Under the pieces are notes generated by a model. The model saw only the letters and a list, made by a program, of their open reading frames with translations. It was not told where the DNA came from and made no database searches. Made by a program: the position numbers and the translations under genes. 47,007 nucleotides of DNA from a virus. Below, piece after piece: positions 1-7,205 of this stretch; the stretch's first letter is position 1; every line of letters begins with the position of its first letter. The DNA lies in IMG/VR virus record IMGVR_UViG_3300031772_004387, positions 1 to 47,007 of that record, one strand, 5' to 3'.

Positions 1-1373
1 TCCTCCGCCGGAAGTTTCAGTAGGGATTTGACGAATTTATGACCGTCGTACAGATCGTCGTTGGATGACGTGATGAACGACCGAGGCCGATCGAGTAGGG
101 CGAATTCGTTCTCGTACACGTCCTTGGTGATCAGGCCGACGACGCGCTCGGGCTTCCGGCCTGAATTCGGGTCCATGATGCTCTGCAGGATCCGGTCGTT
201 CGGGATGTCGTATTCCTGCTCGACGCGGACGAACTCCGCGACGAAGTCCTTGGTAGTGAACGGGTCTGAATTCTTGATGTTGTGGAACATCCGTTTCTGG
301 TACATCTCGTCCTCGACGGACGGCCACTCCCGGAAGATCCGCCATTTATTGTCTTTGCCGTACCGGATCCAGAGCGCGAACGGCGGCCGGCGCTCGTGCG
401 GATCGATCAGGAACCGGTAGGCGTAATTGTACGGCGAGTAAATCATCGGCACGGGGAAAACGTGTTTCTTTTCCTCGAAGATTTTATAGACCAGGCCGGA
501 CAGATATTGGAATTTTCCAGATACGCGCGCATCCTTCTCGTCAATATCGTAATTCGAGATCATGACCATAATATTCGACTTCCAAAGGTTGCCCTTCGGT
601 TGGATCCCGAATTTCCCTCCCAGGTCCCACTGCCCGCCTTCCTCGATACAGTTGTCCCAAACCTCGACGGTGATATGAACCTTGTCCTTGGGCTCCATGT
701 CTATCTTCTCGATGATGTCGTCCACAAAATACGACGCTCCGATAAGGGGCGTGGCCATGATAATCATGATTCCGCCGGCGCGTAGACGCGAGACGCAGGA
801 CATGAAAATATTTCTCGGGGGGATTTCGTCGAAAACCATCACGCCGACGTCCGCGGTCTGATATGCGACTTCTTCCTGGTCGATGGTTTTGAAATACAGA
901 TGCCACTTCGCGGACGGGAAAGAGATTTCCGAGACGTAGGTTTTCCCGACTTTGCCGGCACGGTAGAGATTCGGGGGGTACCAGCGTTTGAATTTCTGTT
1001 CCCAGATTACCGAGGCCGCGTCGCGGTTGGTCACGTACCACGCGGTCTTCGGCCAGCCCTTCGGGTATTGTTTATAAAACGGGAAATCAAAAAAGCCGGG
1101 GATGATCTCCCCGGTCTGGACGTCCTTGATATTTGAAAAGATATTCTGATTCCCGAACATAACGGAGAAAAACAGGTTGGCCGCGGTAGTGGTCTTGCCG
1201 ACGCCGTTGGCGGAGGTGACGAGGAAGATGCGTTTCTCGGGGACGTTGACGCCGATCGAACGGATGATATCGAAGCCAGACTTGGTGGGTACGAAGAACT
1301 GGTACGGCCGCTGATCGACGATCTGTTGCAGTTTGGCCTTGTCCTTGTACAGTGTCCGTTCAACGTCGAACAT
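1..1373 (-). CDS. terL: Terminase large subunit, N-terminal and central part (continues at 46881-46574)
   Basis: This is the ATPase/nuclease motor that packages phage DNA into the prohead. Reading starts at the ATG at 1373 and stays open to the window edge. The protein begins MFDVERTLYKDK. A Walker A motif (ANGVGKTT) lies near residues 53-61 and a Walker B segment (VGVMVFDE) near residue 180. An acidic residue in FLIDPHE near residue 322 and DPNSGRK near residue 398 suit the RNase H-like nuclease half. Across the circle join the full product is 559 residues, normal for TerL. The start overlaps the RecT stop as TGATG, so the two are translationally coupled. It is unusual for TerL to sit behind RecT rather than beside the small subunit. 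Confidence 0.93.
   Translation of the reverse strand, partial: MFDVERTLYKDKAKLQQIVDQRPYQFFVPTKSGFDIIRSIGVNVPEKRIFLVTSANGVGKTTTAANLFFSVMFGNQNIFSNIKDVQTGEIIPGFFDFPFYKQYPKGWPKTAWYVTNRDAASVIWEQKFKRWYPPNLYRAGKVGKTYVSEISFPSAKWHLYFKTIDQEEVAYQTADVGVMVFDEIPPRNIFMSCVSRLRAGGIMIIMATPLIGASYFVDDIIEKIDMEPKDKVHITVEVWDNCIEEGGQWDLGGKFGIQPKGNLWKSNIMVMISNYDIDEKDARVSGKFQYLSGLVYKIFEEKKHVFPVPMIYSPYNYAYRFLIDPHERRPPFALWIRYGKDNKWRIFREWPSVEDEMYQKRMFHNIKNSDPFTTKDFVAEFVRVEQEYDIPNDRILQSIMDPNSGRKPERVVGLITKDVYENEFALLDRPRSFITSSNDDLYDGHKFVKSLLKLPAE
2..127. repeat. Direct terminal repeat, left copy (circle overlap)
   Basis: These 126 bases are identical to 46882-47007. Base 1 (t) differs from 46881 (c), so the match begins at base 2. 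Joining the copies gives a 46,881-bp circle and restores the large terminase frame without a break. The size is what a k-mer assembler leaves at the ends of a circular contig, so this is most likely an assembly overlap of a circularly permuted or circular genome rather than a biological terminal repeat. Confidence 0.9.
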
Positions 1374-2722
1374 CACTTACTCGGATCGTGGAAATCCAGC
1401 ATGCTTTGGATCACCTTAATGATCGCATTGATCCGGGTGCCATTGATCGGCTTGTCGATATCCACGCCGTACTTCAGCATCTTGACCTTAAACTGGTCTC
1501 GGGTGAGCTTCAGGACCGTCTGCGCCTCTTCCATTTTGTCGAGAAGGATTTCGGAGGGATCCCGTTCCTCGTGAACGTCGCCCAGGTCCATCGATCCATC
1601 CGGCGGATCGATCGGTGGTTTCAACTCAGGAAGGGCGGGACCGGCCGGGGCCTCATCGGACTGTACTTTCGGGGGCTGTTCCGACATTACAATCGGATTC
1701 GGGGTGTTGTCCGGCCCGGTCTTCGCTTCCTTCGTGCTGCCAGGCACCGACGGCCCGGGAGTGTCCGCTGAGACTGACGAACCCTCAACCGGGCTGGCGC
1801 CTGGCTTCACTTCCTTCGCCGGATCCAGCTGTGGCATGGGTTCGAAATCTTCCAGTTCCGCCAGATCCAGTTTGTTGCCCTTGAACATTTCCGGAAGAAT
1901 GGTCTTTTCGTCCGAGGCGACTCCGAGCGTGGTGTCCGTAGAAAGGGGCGTATGATTCGCCAGAGCCCGGAACGGGGTTTTTTCCCACATGGTATTTTCC
2001 CAGTCCCCTTCGGCGGATTCCTTGTTTACGCGCGCATTCCACGGAGAAAATGAGGCGTTCCTGGCTTGGGAGAAATTCTTGTGCTTCATGATTTCTTCGC
2101 GGTCCATCACCTTGTAGACCGTGGCGCCTGATTTGAATTGCACGTAGGCGTAGGCACCCACGAGATTACCTCGGGGCGTTCCAAATTTAGGGCGTTTGTG
2201 AATCAGGCTTGCGTTCGAGCCTTCTACAAATTCAAAAATGTCGTTCTCTCGAACGGATTCCGCAACAACCTTGGCCACATCGGGATTACGGTACGCGAGG
2301 CTGATCATGCCCTTGTACCCGAGATTGAACGTGGCTTCGAGTTCTCCGGTTTTCCCGTTGTTTCTCGGGATCAGATAGACGTGACCGATTGCCGGTTCGA
2401 TGTTCAATCGGAGAATGATCGCCTGCATGAGGCTCCCGATGAGGGATTTCGGCGTGCACTTTTTCAAATCGGGGTTTCTGGCCACGATCACCGAGAATGT
2501 GGTCAGAAGGCTTTTCGCTATTCTCGGGTCCTGCAGGATCCCGACGATTTGCTCCTGATAGGATTCAAGAGACTTTTGAATTTGAATCGCCGTCGAGTGA
2601 CTGAAGTCCTTCGGCTGCTTCGCCAGTGCTTCCGTCGCCGGCGCGGTGGACGGTCCAGCTGCCTTTTTCGCCACCTGCCGGGCCACTTCCTTGGTCGATT
2701 GATCCTGGGGTTTGAATGCCAT
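1373..2722 (-). CDS. recT: RecT-family single-strand annealing protein
   Basis: This recombinase anneals complementary single strands during phage recombination and acts with the exonuclease encoded just upstream. The 449-residue product has the RecT core at roughly residues 45-260, including LNIEPAIGHVYLIPRNN and EATFNLGYKGMISLAYRN. An acidic, proline-rich linker at about 270-375 follows, then a helical C-terminal segment. A strong ribosome site (GGAGGT, 8 nt before ATG 2722) fixes the start, even though the gene overlaps the end of the exonuclease by 158 bp in another frame. Its stop overlaps the terminase start. The extended tail is longer than a minimal RecT, and its role is unknown. Confidence 0.92.
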   Translation of the reverse strand: MAFKPQDQSTKEVARQVAKKAAGPSTAPATEALAKQPKDFSHSTAIQIQKSLESYQEQIVGILQDPRIAKSLLTTFSVIVARNPDLKKCTPKSLIGSLMQAIILRLNIEPAIGHVYLIPRNNGKTGELEATFNLGYKGMISLAYRNPDVAKVVAESVRENDIFEFVEGSNASLIHKRPKFGTPRGNLVGAYAYVQFKSGATVYKVMDREEIMKHKNFSQARNASFSPWNARVNKESAEGDWENTMWEKTPFRALANHTPLSTDTTLGVASDEKTILPEMFKGNKLDLAELEDFEPMPQLDPAKEVKPGASPVEGSSVSADTPGPSVPGSTKEAKTGPDNTPNPIVMSEQPPKVQSDEAPAGPALPELKPPIDPPDGSMDLGDVHEERDPSEILLDKMEEAQTVLKLTRDQFKVKMLKYGVDIDKPINGTRINAIIKVIQSMLDFHDPSK

Positions 2723-3749
2723 CTGTCTTTACCTCCGCCGCCGAAACGGCCGTCTGAGTACGTTGAATTTCGCTGATATATTCCTTGGATGCGAGAATGA
2801 GCGCGGACGAATAGGGCCGCAGTATCCGCGCGCCCTTCCGGGGCTTCATGTACTTCTCGGCCAGATCCGGATTTTCCTCGGTCAATTTGCCGGCGTCCAC
2901 CATCTGTGTGTCCGGATTCTTTTTGAACGACGCGACGCGGAATTTCTTGAAATTGGCGATCTCCGCATCCTGCATGAAATTGGCCACCGTAAATTCCAGA
3001 AGATCCTTTTTCGCGGAAAGATCGGCCAGCTCCGTCTTCACGTTCATCAAATCACCGAGCGCCTGAAACGTGACCGGATCCAGCTCCACGGACTTCCCGA
3101 GCCGATGCGCCGGATAGAAACTCTTGACGTCCTCCATATTGACCAGTGGAGGCGGGACCTTAGCCATGACGTAATCGCACCAGAATTTGTCCTCGATCCG
3201 TTCCAAGTCTCGGATGAACTCGAGGTCTGGGAAAAGATCGATCGAATTCATGTCCCATCCGTCCAGGAGGCATACCAGAGCGCCCCACGCGAGACCGGAA
3301 CACGCGAACTGATGTTGGGTCTGGATGTAAAACGACAGTGGCATTTCACCAACACGCCACTTTTCGAAGATCTTCCGTTCGGTGTTTTTGACCTCGACCA
3401 GGCCCGGGCCGCGCTCTTGGTGGAATGCGATCCTGTCCAGCTCCGCGAACATGAAAGGGAAATGAGGATGGAAACGGAATTTATTGTCTCGGATTACCTT
3501 GAAGCCGTATGCCTTACCCCACCATTCCGCGATGGCGCCTTCGAGCGCCTTGCCGGCGGTCATCTTGGGTGTTTCTTCGGATACGATCGGTTCCGGTGAA
3601 ATTTTCTGAGCGTAGATATCGTACGGGGTTTTGAAGGTGGAAACACCGAGGATGCATGGAGCGTCAGAGCTCCCGATCCCCTTCTGGCGTGTCTTGTGCC
3701 ACGTCAACGTGTCCATCCCAATTGTCGTAAGCCACTTTCTCTCGGCCAT
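2565..3749 (-). CDS. YqaJ-type (lambda exonuclease-like) recombination nuclease
   Basis: This is a PD-(D/E)XK 5'-3' exonuclease that would supply single-stranded ends to the RecT protein encoded next. Family motifs are clear in the 394-residue product: KGIGSSDAPCILG near the N-terminus, KALEGAIAEWW, the catalytic pair FAELDRIAF and GLVEVKNTE, and QTQHQFACSG. The frame is open further upstream to 3977, but that extension is low complexity. ATG 3749 has an AAAGGA site 6-7 nt upstream and gives the expected N-terminus (MAERKWLTTIG). The C-terminal 52 residues are encoded in the 158-bp overlap with recT and look disordered (Gly/Ser/Asp-rich), so the core probably ends before the overlap. Confidence 0.92.
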   Translation of the reverse strand: MAERKWLTTIGMDTLTWHKTRQKGIGSSDAPCILGVSTFKTPYDIYAQKISPEPIVSEETPKMTAGKALEGAIAEWWGKAYGFKVIRDNKFRFHPHFPFMFAELDRIAFHQERGPGLVEVKNTERKIFEKWRVGEMPLSFYIQTQHQFACSGLAWGALVCLLDGWDMNSIDLFPDLEFIRDLERIEDKFWCDYVMAKVPPPLVNMEDVKSFYPAHRLGKSVELDPVTFQALGDLMNVKTELADLSAKKDLLEFTVANFMQDAEIANFKKFRVASFKKNPDTQMVDAGKLTEENPDLAEKYMKPRKGARILRPYSSALILASKEYISEIQRTQTAVSAAEVKTDGIQTPGSIDQGSGPAGGEKGSWTVHRAGDGSTGEAAEGLQSLDGDSNSKVS

Positions 3750-4170
3750 GGTCGGTCGTCCTTTCCATTCTTCGATTAAAACCTCGGATGATCTGATCGC
3801 TCGGGGGGAGACGTTTGCCAAATTGAATAATGGATTCACGAATGAAGGATTCGACGGAGCCCGTGGTGGCGTGGCCGAATTTGAACAGTATTTCCGAGAA
3901 CGTGTCCCGGATCCGGATGGACCAGATATCGCGTCCGCCTTCGTTCTGGTAGGGGTAGATCTTAGTTCCCATGACAATACTGGCTGCCACGGAGATATCC
4001 GGGCTTTCCGAGCCTAAATACTCCATTAACTGGGTCATATACTGCTCGAAGAAATCGACGGCGTTAAGGCCTTGCGCAGCCGAAAAGATCCGGATTCGCT
4101 TCTGGATTTCGAGGGGAATGCCCCGGATGGATCGGGAAATATTCGCTGATTTTCTGGCCGTCTGCGTCAT
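3664..4170 (-). CDS. Small protein with helix-rich, RHH-like N-terminus, first gene of the recombination unit
   Basis: I do not recognise this 168-residue protein. Residues 13-45 (RGIPLEIQKRIRIFSAAQG, then helix) resemble the two-helix part of ribbon-helix-helix DNA-binding proteins, so a regulatory or DNA-binding role is possible. The rest is mixed alpha/beta with a charged C-terminus. It overlaps the exonuclease start by 86 bp. There is no Shine-Dalgarno site: ATG 4170 lies only 10 nt after the -10 box of a near-consensus promoter, so the message would be leaderless or nearly so. Codon use and a sensible amino-acid composition favour a real gene, but the last 30 residues are less convincing. 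Confidence 0.6.
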   Translation of the reverse strand: MTQTARKSANISRSIRGIPLEIQKRIRIFSAAQGLNAVDFFEQYMTQLMEYLGSESPDISVAASIVMGTKIYPYQNEGGRDIWSIRIRDTFSEILFKFGHATTGSVESFIRESIIQFGKRLPPSDQIIRGFNRRMERTTDHGREKVAYDNWDGHVDVAQDTPEGDREL

Positions 4171-4180
4171 AAGTAGTCAA

Positions 4181-4209
4181 AATATACGAAACGGGATACG
4201 CAATGTCAA
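4181..4209 (-). promoter_or_regulatory. Sigma70-type promoter for the recombination/packaging unit
   Basis: Minus strand: TTGACA at 4209-4204, a 17-bp spacer, TATATT at 4186-4181. This is near-consensus. The sequence ATTCTTCTTGACATTG around the -35 box is identical to that at the plus-strand promoter at 34610. The predicted start site is about 4174, just before ATG 4170. The -35 box lies immediately behind the terminator hairpin of the upstream unit. Confidence 0.8.
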
Positions 4210-4215
4210 GAAGAA

Positions 4216-4255
4216 TTTCGGCCATGGGAGCATATATTATCTCCCATGGCCGAAA
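4216..4255 (-). terminator. Hairpin terminator at the end of the late unit
   Basis: A perfect 15-bp inverted repeat (4216-4230 with 4241-4255; arm TTTCGGCCATGGGAG) has a 10-nt AT-only-plus-C/G loop. In the minus direction it is followed by TTCTTCTT, a partly T-rich tract. It lies between the last late gene (stop at 4300) and the promoter of the next unit, the expected place for an intrinsic terminator. The arms contain CCATGG and could also bind a dimeric protein. Confidence 0.7.
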
Positions 4256-4299
4256 ACCAATTTAAATGACAAATGGAAGTCGTTTCATGAGTGCTCCTA

Positions 4300-4647
4300 T
4301 CACATACCAAGTGCAGTAGCGGCAGAGTTGATAGCTTCATCGGTTGCAATGCGTAGATGGTCGCGAATGAACTGGATCTTCTGCGCTCTGGCTGCATCCT
4401 CATTGATCCTGTCCGCGTTGTATTCAAGCCCCTGATTTTCAAGATAGGCAATAAAGATCGGTTCAAGCACGGGCCATGTCTGGTCACACACGATGCCCTG
4501 CTTTTGGAAGTAGTTTGCCCATCCCCTGCGTGCATTGACCGTAAGACTGGTGCTGCCAATTGAGGCATGGACATTGGCAGGCGGAGGATAGATCAATACC
4601 ACTACAGCAATGACCAGAACTGCGATGATCGAGCGTTTCAGTTTCAT
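4300..4647 (-). CDS. Small exported protein, unknown
   Basis: The 115-residue product opens with a textbook Sec signal peptide: MKLKR, then a hydrophobic run IIAVLVIAVVVLIY, with probable cleavage after NVHA. The mature part is about 85 residues, helical and charged, with one cysteine (GIVCDQTW). It is not recognised. It is the last gene of the late unit, 11 bp after the signal-peptide-bearing fibre-like gene, and its ribosome site is AAAGGAGT before ATG 4647. A periplasmic role late in infection (lysis aid or superinfection exclusion) is conceivable but only inferred from the signal and position. Confidence 0.7.
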   Translation of the reverse strand: MKLKRSIIAVLVIAVVVLIYPPPANVHASIGSTSLTVNARRGWANYFQKQGIVCDQTWPVLEPIFIAYLENQGLEYNADRINEDAARAQKIQFIRDHLRIATDEAINSAATALGM

Positions 4648-4658
4648 TGTTGACTCCT

Positions 4659-6674
4659 TTAGTTTGTAGTATCCCTGCTTATTTCAATCCAATCAGATAA
4701 TCCAGCATCCCACATCAGGCAAATATTATCTCTTATACCCAGAACTGCCGTTGCTCCACCGGCAAGTTGAGTATTGCAGTTGTCTGCTATTGATACAGTA
4801 TTAGCATCTACTGTTCCAAAAATATAAACAATCTGTCCGTCGAATGCTCCATCAACAATAGCGGGAGCGGTGTCAAGAAGTGCATCCGTATCCGCACCCA
4901 CCATCCGCATAACTGCTCTGGTGACAGTTATCGCTCCGTCATCCGCAACTGATGTTCCGGCTGCGGTAGTGGTATTTGGAGAATACCCAATCGGAAGGAT
5001 AAATCTAAGCCCGCCACTTTGCGTATGTGTAATGTCCCAAGTTGCCAGAGTAGGCGTAGCGTTCGGCGTCAGGCTCAATCCGAAATGCTCCGCTGTCGTC
5101 GCGCTTGCATCCGCGTCTGCGTCGCTTGAGATGTTCAGCGTCCAGTCGTCTTGATCTTCCGGCGTGGGATTTCCGATGCGCCAGCTTGAGTTGTCGAAAT
5201 ACCAGGCGTTGGCGACGTAGGTCAAAACTCCATTTCCAGAACTAACTCCGTATAATAATTGAGAAGACACGCCAACAATAGCGGTACTTCCAAATCTTCC
5301 ATACGAAGAAGTATTCAATGTACCTGTAATATCTAAAGTATATGCTGGATTTTTGTTAAATATACCCACATATAAATCAATCGGACTCATATAAATCGCA
5401 TCCGTCCCCGCCAGATTCATGATCTTACTTGCCTTCAACCCGCCGTTGGCTGTGACGTTGCCTGTGCCCGGCGTGACTTCGTAGATGGCAAGGCTTGTAA
5501 TGGTCATCGTAGAAGCTGCCGCTCCGCTGAAGATTATCTTGGCCGTGGTGTTGGCTGTGATCCTGTCGGTAAACGTGGTCGCGGTAAGTGTCCGACCTGC
5601 CGAGCCGCCGAGCGTATAAGTCGGAGCTGTCCCGCCGATTGCTGAGACAGTCATGACGACTTCGTACTGTCTGCCAGCCGTAACGGTGAAAGTGCCTGAA
5701 GGCGTTGCCGTGCCCGTGCCTGTACCTGCTATTTTAACAAGCGTTGCGGTTCCAGCAGACCACCCATCCGTACACGTCCAGCCTGCCGCTTCAAGAGCCG
5801 GTGCCATCTGCGCGGAGAATGTGCCGTTGACGGTCAGGTTCGCCCCTGCGGAGGTGGAGCCGATGGTGACGTCGCTTGCCGTTGTTACCGCTCCGATCTT
5901 GCTCACATTGAACATACTAACGTCGGCGTTATTGCGGAAGTTCAAGAAGTTGGTCCACGACCCGCCGGAAGTCGCGGAGTTGATATAGATTCCATTAGTC
6001 ACATCGTACGTCGGGTGCTCGTTGTAGATCCAGAGACCATGGAAGTTATTGATATTGGCAACCGACGTGGCGAAGTAAGGAGCCATCCAGATACGTGCAC
6101 CGCCAAAGGCGGTACCACTTTCAGGTTGCACGGCATCCCCGCCGGGATACCCTGCGCGCGCGGAAATGTCGGCACCAAACGAGGATCGTGCCGTTGATCC
6201 TGGCGCATCGGCGTTGGCATTAATATAGGTACGAAAGTATCCGCCGCGTAAGGTAATAGACTCATCGGCAGACGAACTCGACCCTACGCCCTCTATGCCC
6301 TGCAATACCGCGTTTGAGTTGTCCCCTTTCGACCAATTAATTCGACCGTAAAGAGCGGCAATTCCATCAGAGGATGCCGTCTGGGCAGCATTGATGTCGG
6401 CTCTGAAGTCCCAATATCGGGTCGGATCGGATGCCGTCGCGGTTTCGGTATAATCGGCGTTGATCTTACCGGATAAAGTAAATCCGAGCGCAGGAGAAGC
6501 CAGCTCAAGAAGATATCCGCCCATCCCGACGTAATGCCGGCCGTTGTAGATATACTGATCCTGAGTGGTTTTTCGGACCCTGGACGTGTCCGTGACCGTA
6601 ATCCACTTGGGGATATGTACGGCGCCGGCAGTCGCCGCCAGGACCAGGGCGATGAGAACGATCCATCGTTTCAT
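4659..6674 (-). CDS. Fibre-like protein with an N-terminal Sec signal peptide
   Basis: The 671-residue product begins MKRWIVLIALVLAATAGA, a convincing signal peptide, then continues as a phage-fibre-like chain. About residues 30-270 are Gly/Ser/Thr/Asn-rich beta structure. DVTIGSTSAGANLTVNGT near residue 270 is a typical fibre strand motif. A jelly-roll module with tryptophans (GWTCTDGWSAGTATLV) covers about 285-390. The C-terminus (DGQIVYIFGTVDANTVSI near 605, WDAGLSDWIEISRD at the end) matches the distal tip of many tail fibres. The ribosome site GGAGT precedes ATG 6674. Cytoplasmic tail fibres do not normally carry export signals, so this may act outside the cytoplasm. The 3' third is more AT-rich than its neighbours. 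Confidence 0.8.
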   Translation of the reverse strand: MKRWIVLIALVLAATAGAVHIPKWITVTDTSRVRKTTQDQYIYNGRHYVGMGGYLLELASPALGFTLSGKINADYTETATASDPTRYWDFRADINAAQTASSDGIAALYGRINWSKGDNSNAVLQGIEGVGSSSSADESITLRGGYFRTYINANADAPGSTARSSFGADISARAGYPGGDAVQPESGTAFGGARIWMAPYFATSVANINNFHGLWIYNEHPTYDVTNGIYINSATSGGSWTNFLNFRNNADVSMFNVSKIGAVTTASDVTIGSTSAGANLTVNGTFSAQMAPALEAAGWTCTDGWSAGTATLVKIAGTGTGTATPSGTFTVTAGRQYEVVMTVSAIGGTAPTYTLGGSAGRTLTATTFTDRITANTTAKIIFSGAAASTMTITSLAIYEVTPGTGNVTANGGLKASKIMNLAGTDAIYMSPIDLYVGIFNKNPAYTLDITGTLNTSSYGRFGSTAIVGVSSQLLYGVSSGNGVLTYVANAWYFDNSSWRIGNPTPEDQDDWTLNISSDADADASATTAEHFGLSLTPNATPTLATWDITHTQSGGLRFILPIGYSPNTTTAAGTSVADDGAITVTRAVMRMVGADTDALLDTAPAIVDGAFDGQIVYIFGTVDANTVSIADNCNTQLAGGATAVLGIRDNICLMWDAGLSDWIEISRDTTN

Positions 6675-6677
6675 GGT

Positions 6678-7205
6678 TTACTCCTCATTTCTTCCGAGAA
6701 CGGTGATCTCGATGTAGTCCGTGTTCGCGCAGACGTGATGACCTGTTTTAACTCGGACCAACAACCTGAAATATCGATGACCGGGCGGATAAAGATCGTC
6801 GGATACGGCCCTCCACGAACCGACGGAATCGATCAGTGTTTGACTGAGACGGTAGCCATTTTCATTGCTCCAAGACAAAATACCGGCCCGCATGAACCTG
6901 GAATTCCAGGCGTTCGAGGTCCAAAGCGAGACTTCGTAATGGGAGCTGTCCTGAGCGTTCGATACGAACGCATGGAACGATTCGGACGGTGTTTTCCAGT
7001 AGACCCTCGACCAGGCCGTATCGTATGCGGCGGTACTTTTGATCATGCTGGCGAAGGTCGTGATCGTGGACGCGACGCCGGTGCGCTGGATATACCAGTA
7101 CGTCTGTGGCGTCATGTTTTTCACGAACGTTTCGTCTTGCTTGTAGGATTGCCCCATCACGATCATTGCGGCGATCAGGGCCAGTACGACGGTGATTTTC
7201 TTCAT
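6678..7205 (-). CDS. Exported protein with signal peptide, unknown
   Basis: The 175-residue product starts MKKITVVLALIAAMIVMGQS, a Sec-type signal with no lipobox cysteine. The mature part is rich in aromatic residues and beta strands (PQTYWYIQRTG, HRYFRLLVRVKTGHH) and resembles a small carbohydrate- or surface-binding beta-sandwich, but no family is recognised. Its ATG overlaps the stop of the giant gene by 4 bp (ATGA), with AGAGGA upstream. The fibre-like gene follows after 3 bp. Three consecutive genes here encode exported proteins, suggesting a joint function outside the cytoplasm. Confidence 0.75.
   Translation of the reverse strand: MKKITVVLALIAAMIVMGQSYKQDETFVKNMTPQTYWYIQRTGVASTITTFASMIKSTAAYDTAWSRVYWKTPSESFHAFVSNAQDSSHYEVSLWTSNAWNSRFMRAGILSWSNENGYRLSQTLIDSVGSWRAVSDDLYPPGHRYFRLLVRVKTGHHVCANTDYIEITVLGRNEE

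Noticed and set aside
4682-4691. TGGATTGAAA on the minus strand, a third possible CRISPR-type handle
   Set aside because: It encodes the W-I-E of the fibre C-terminus, is followed by T instead of C, and has no GC hairpin before it.
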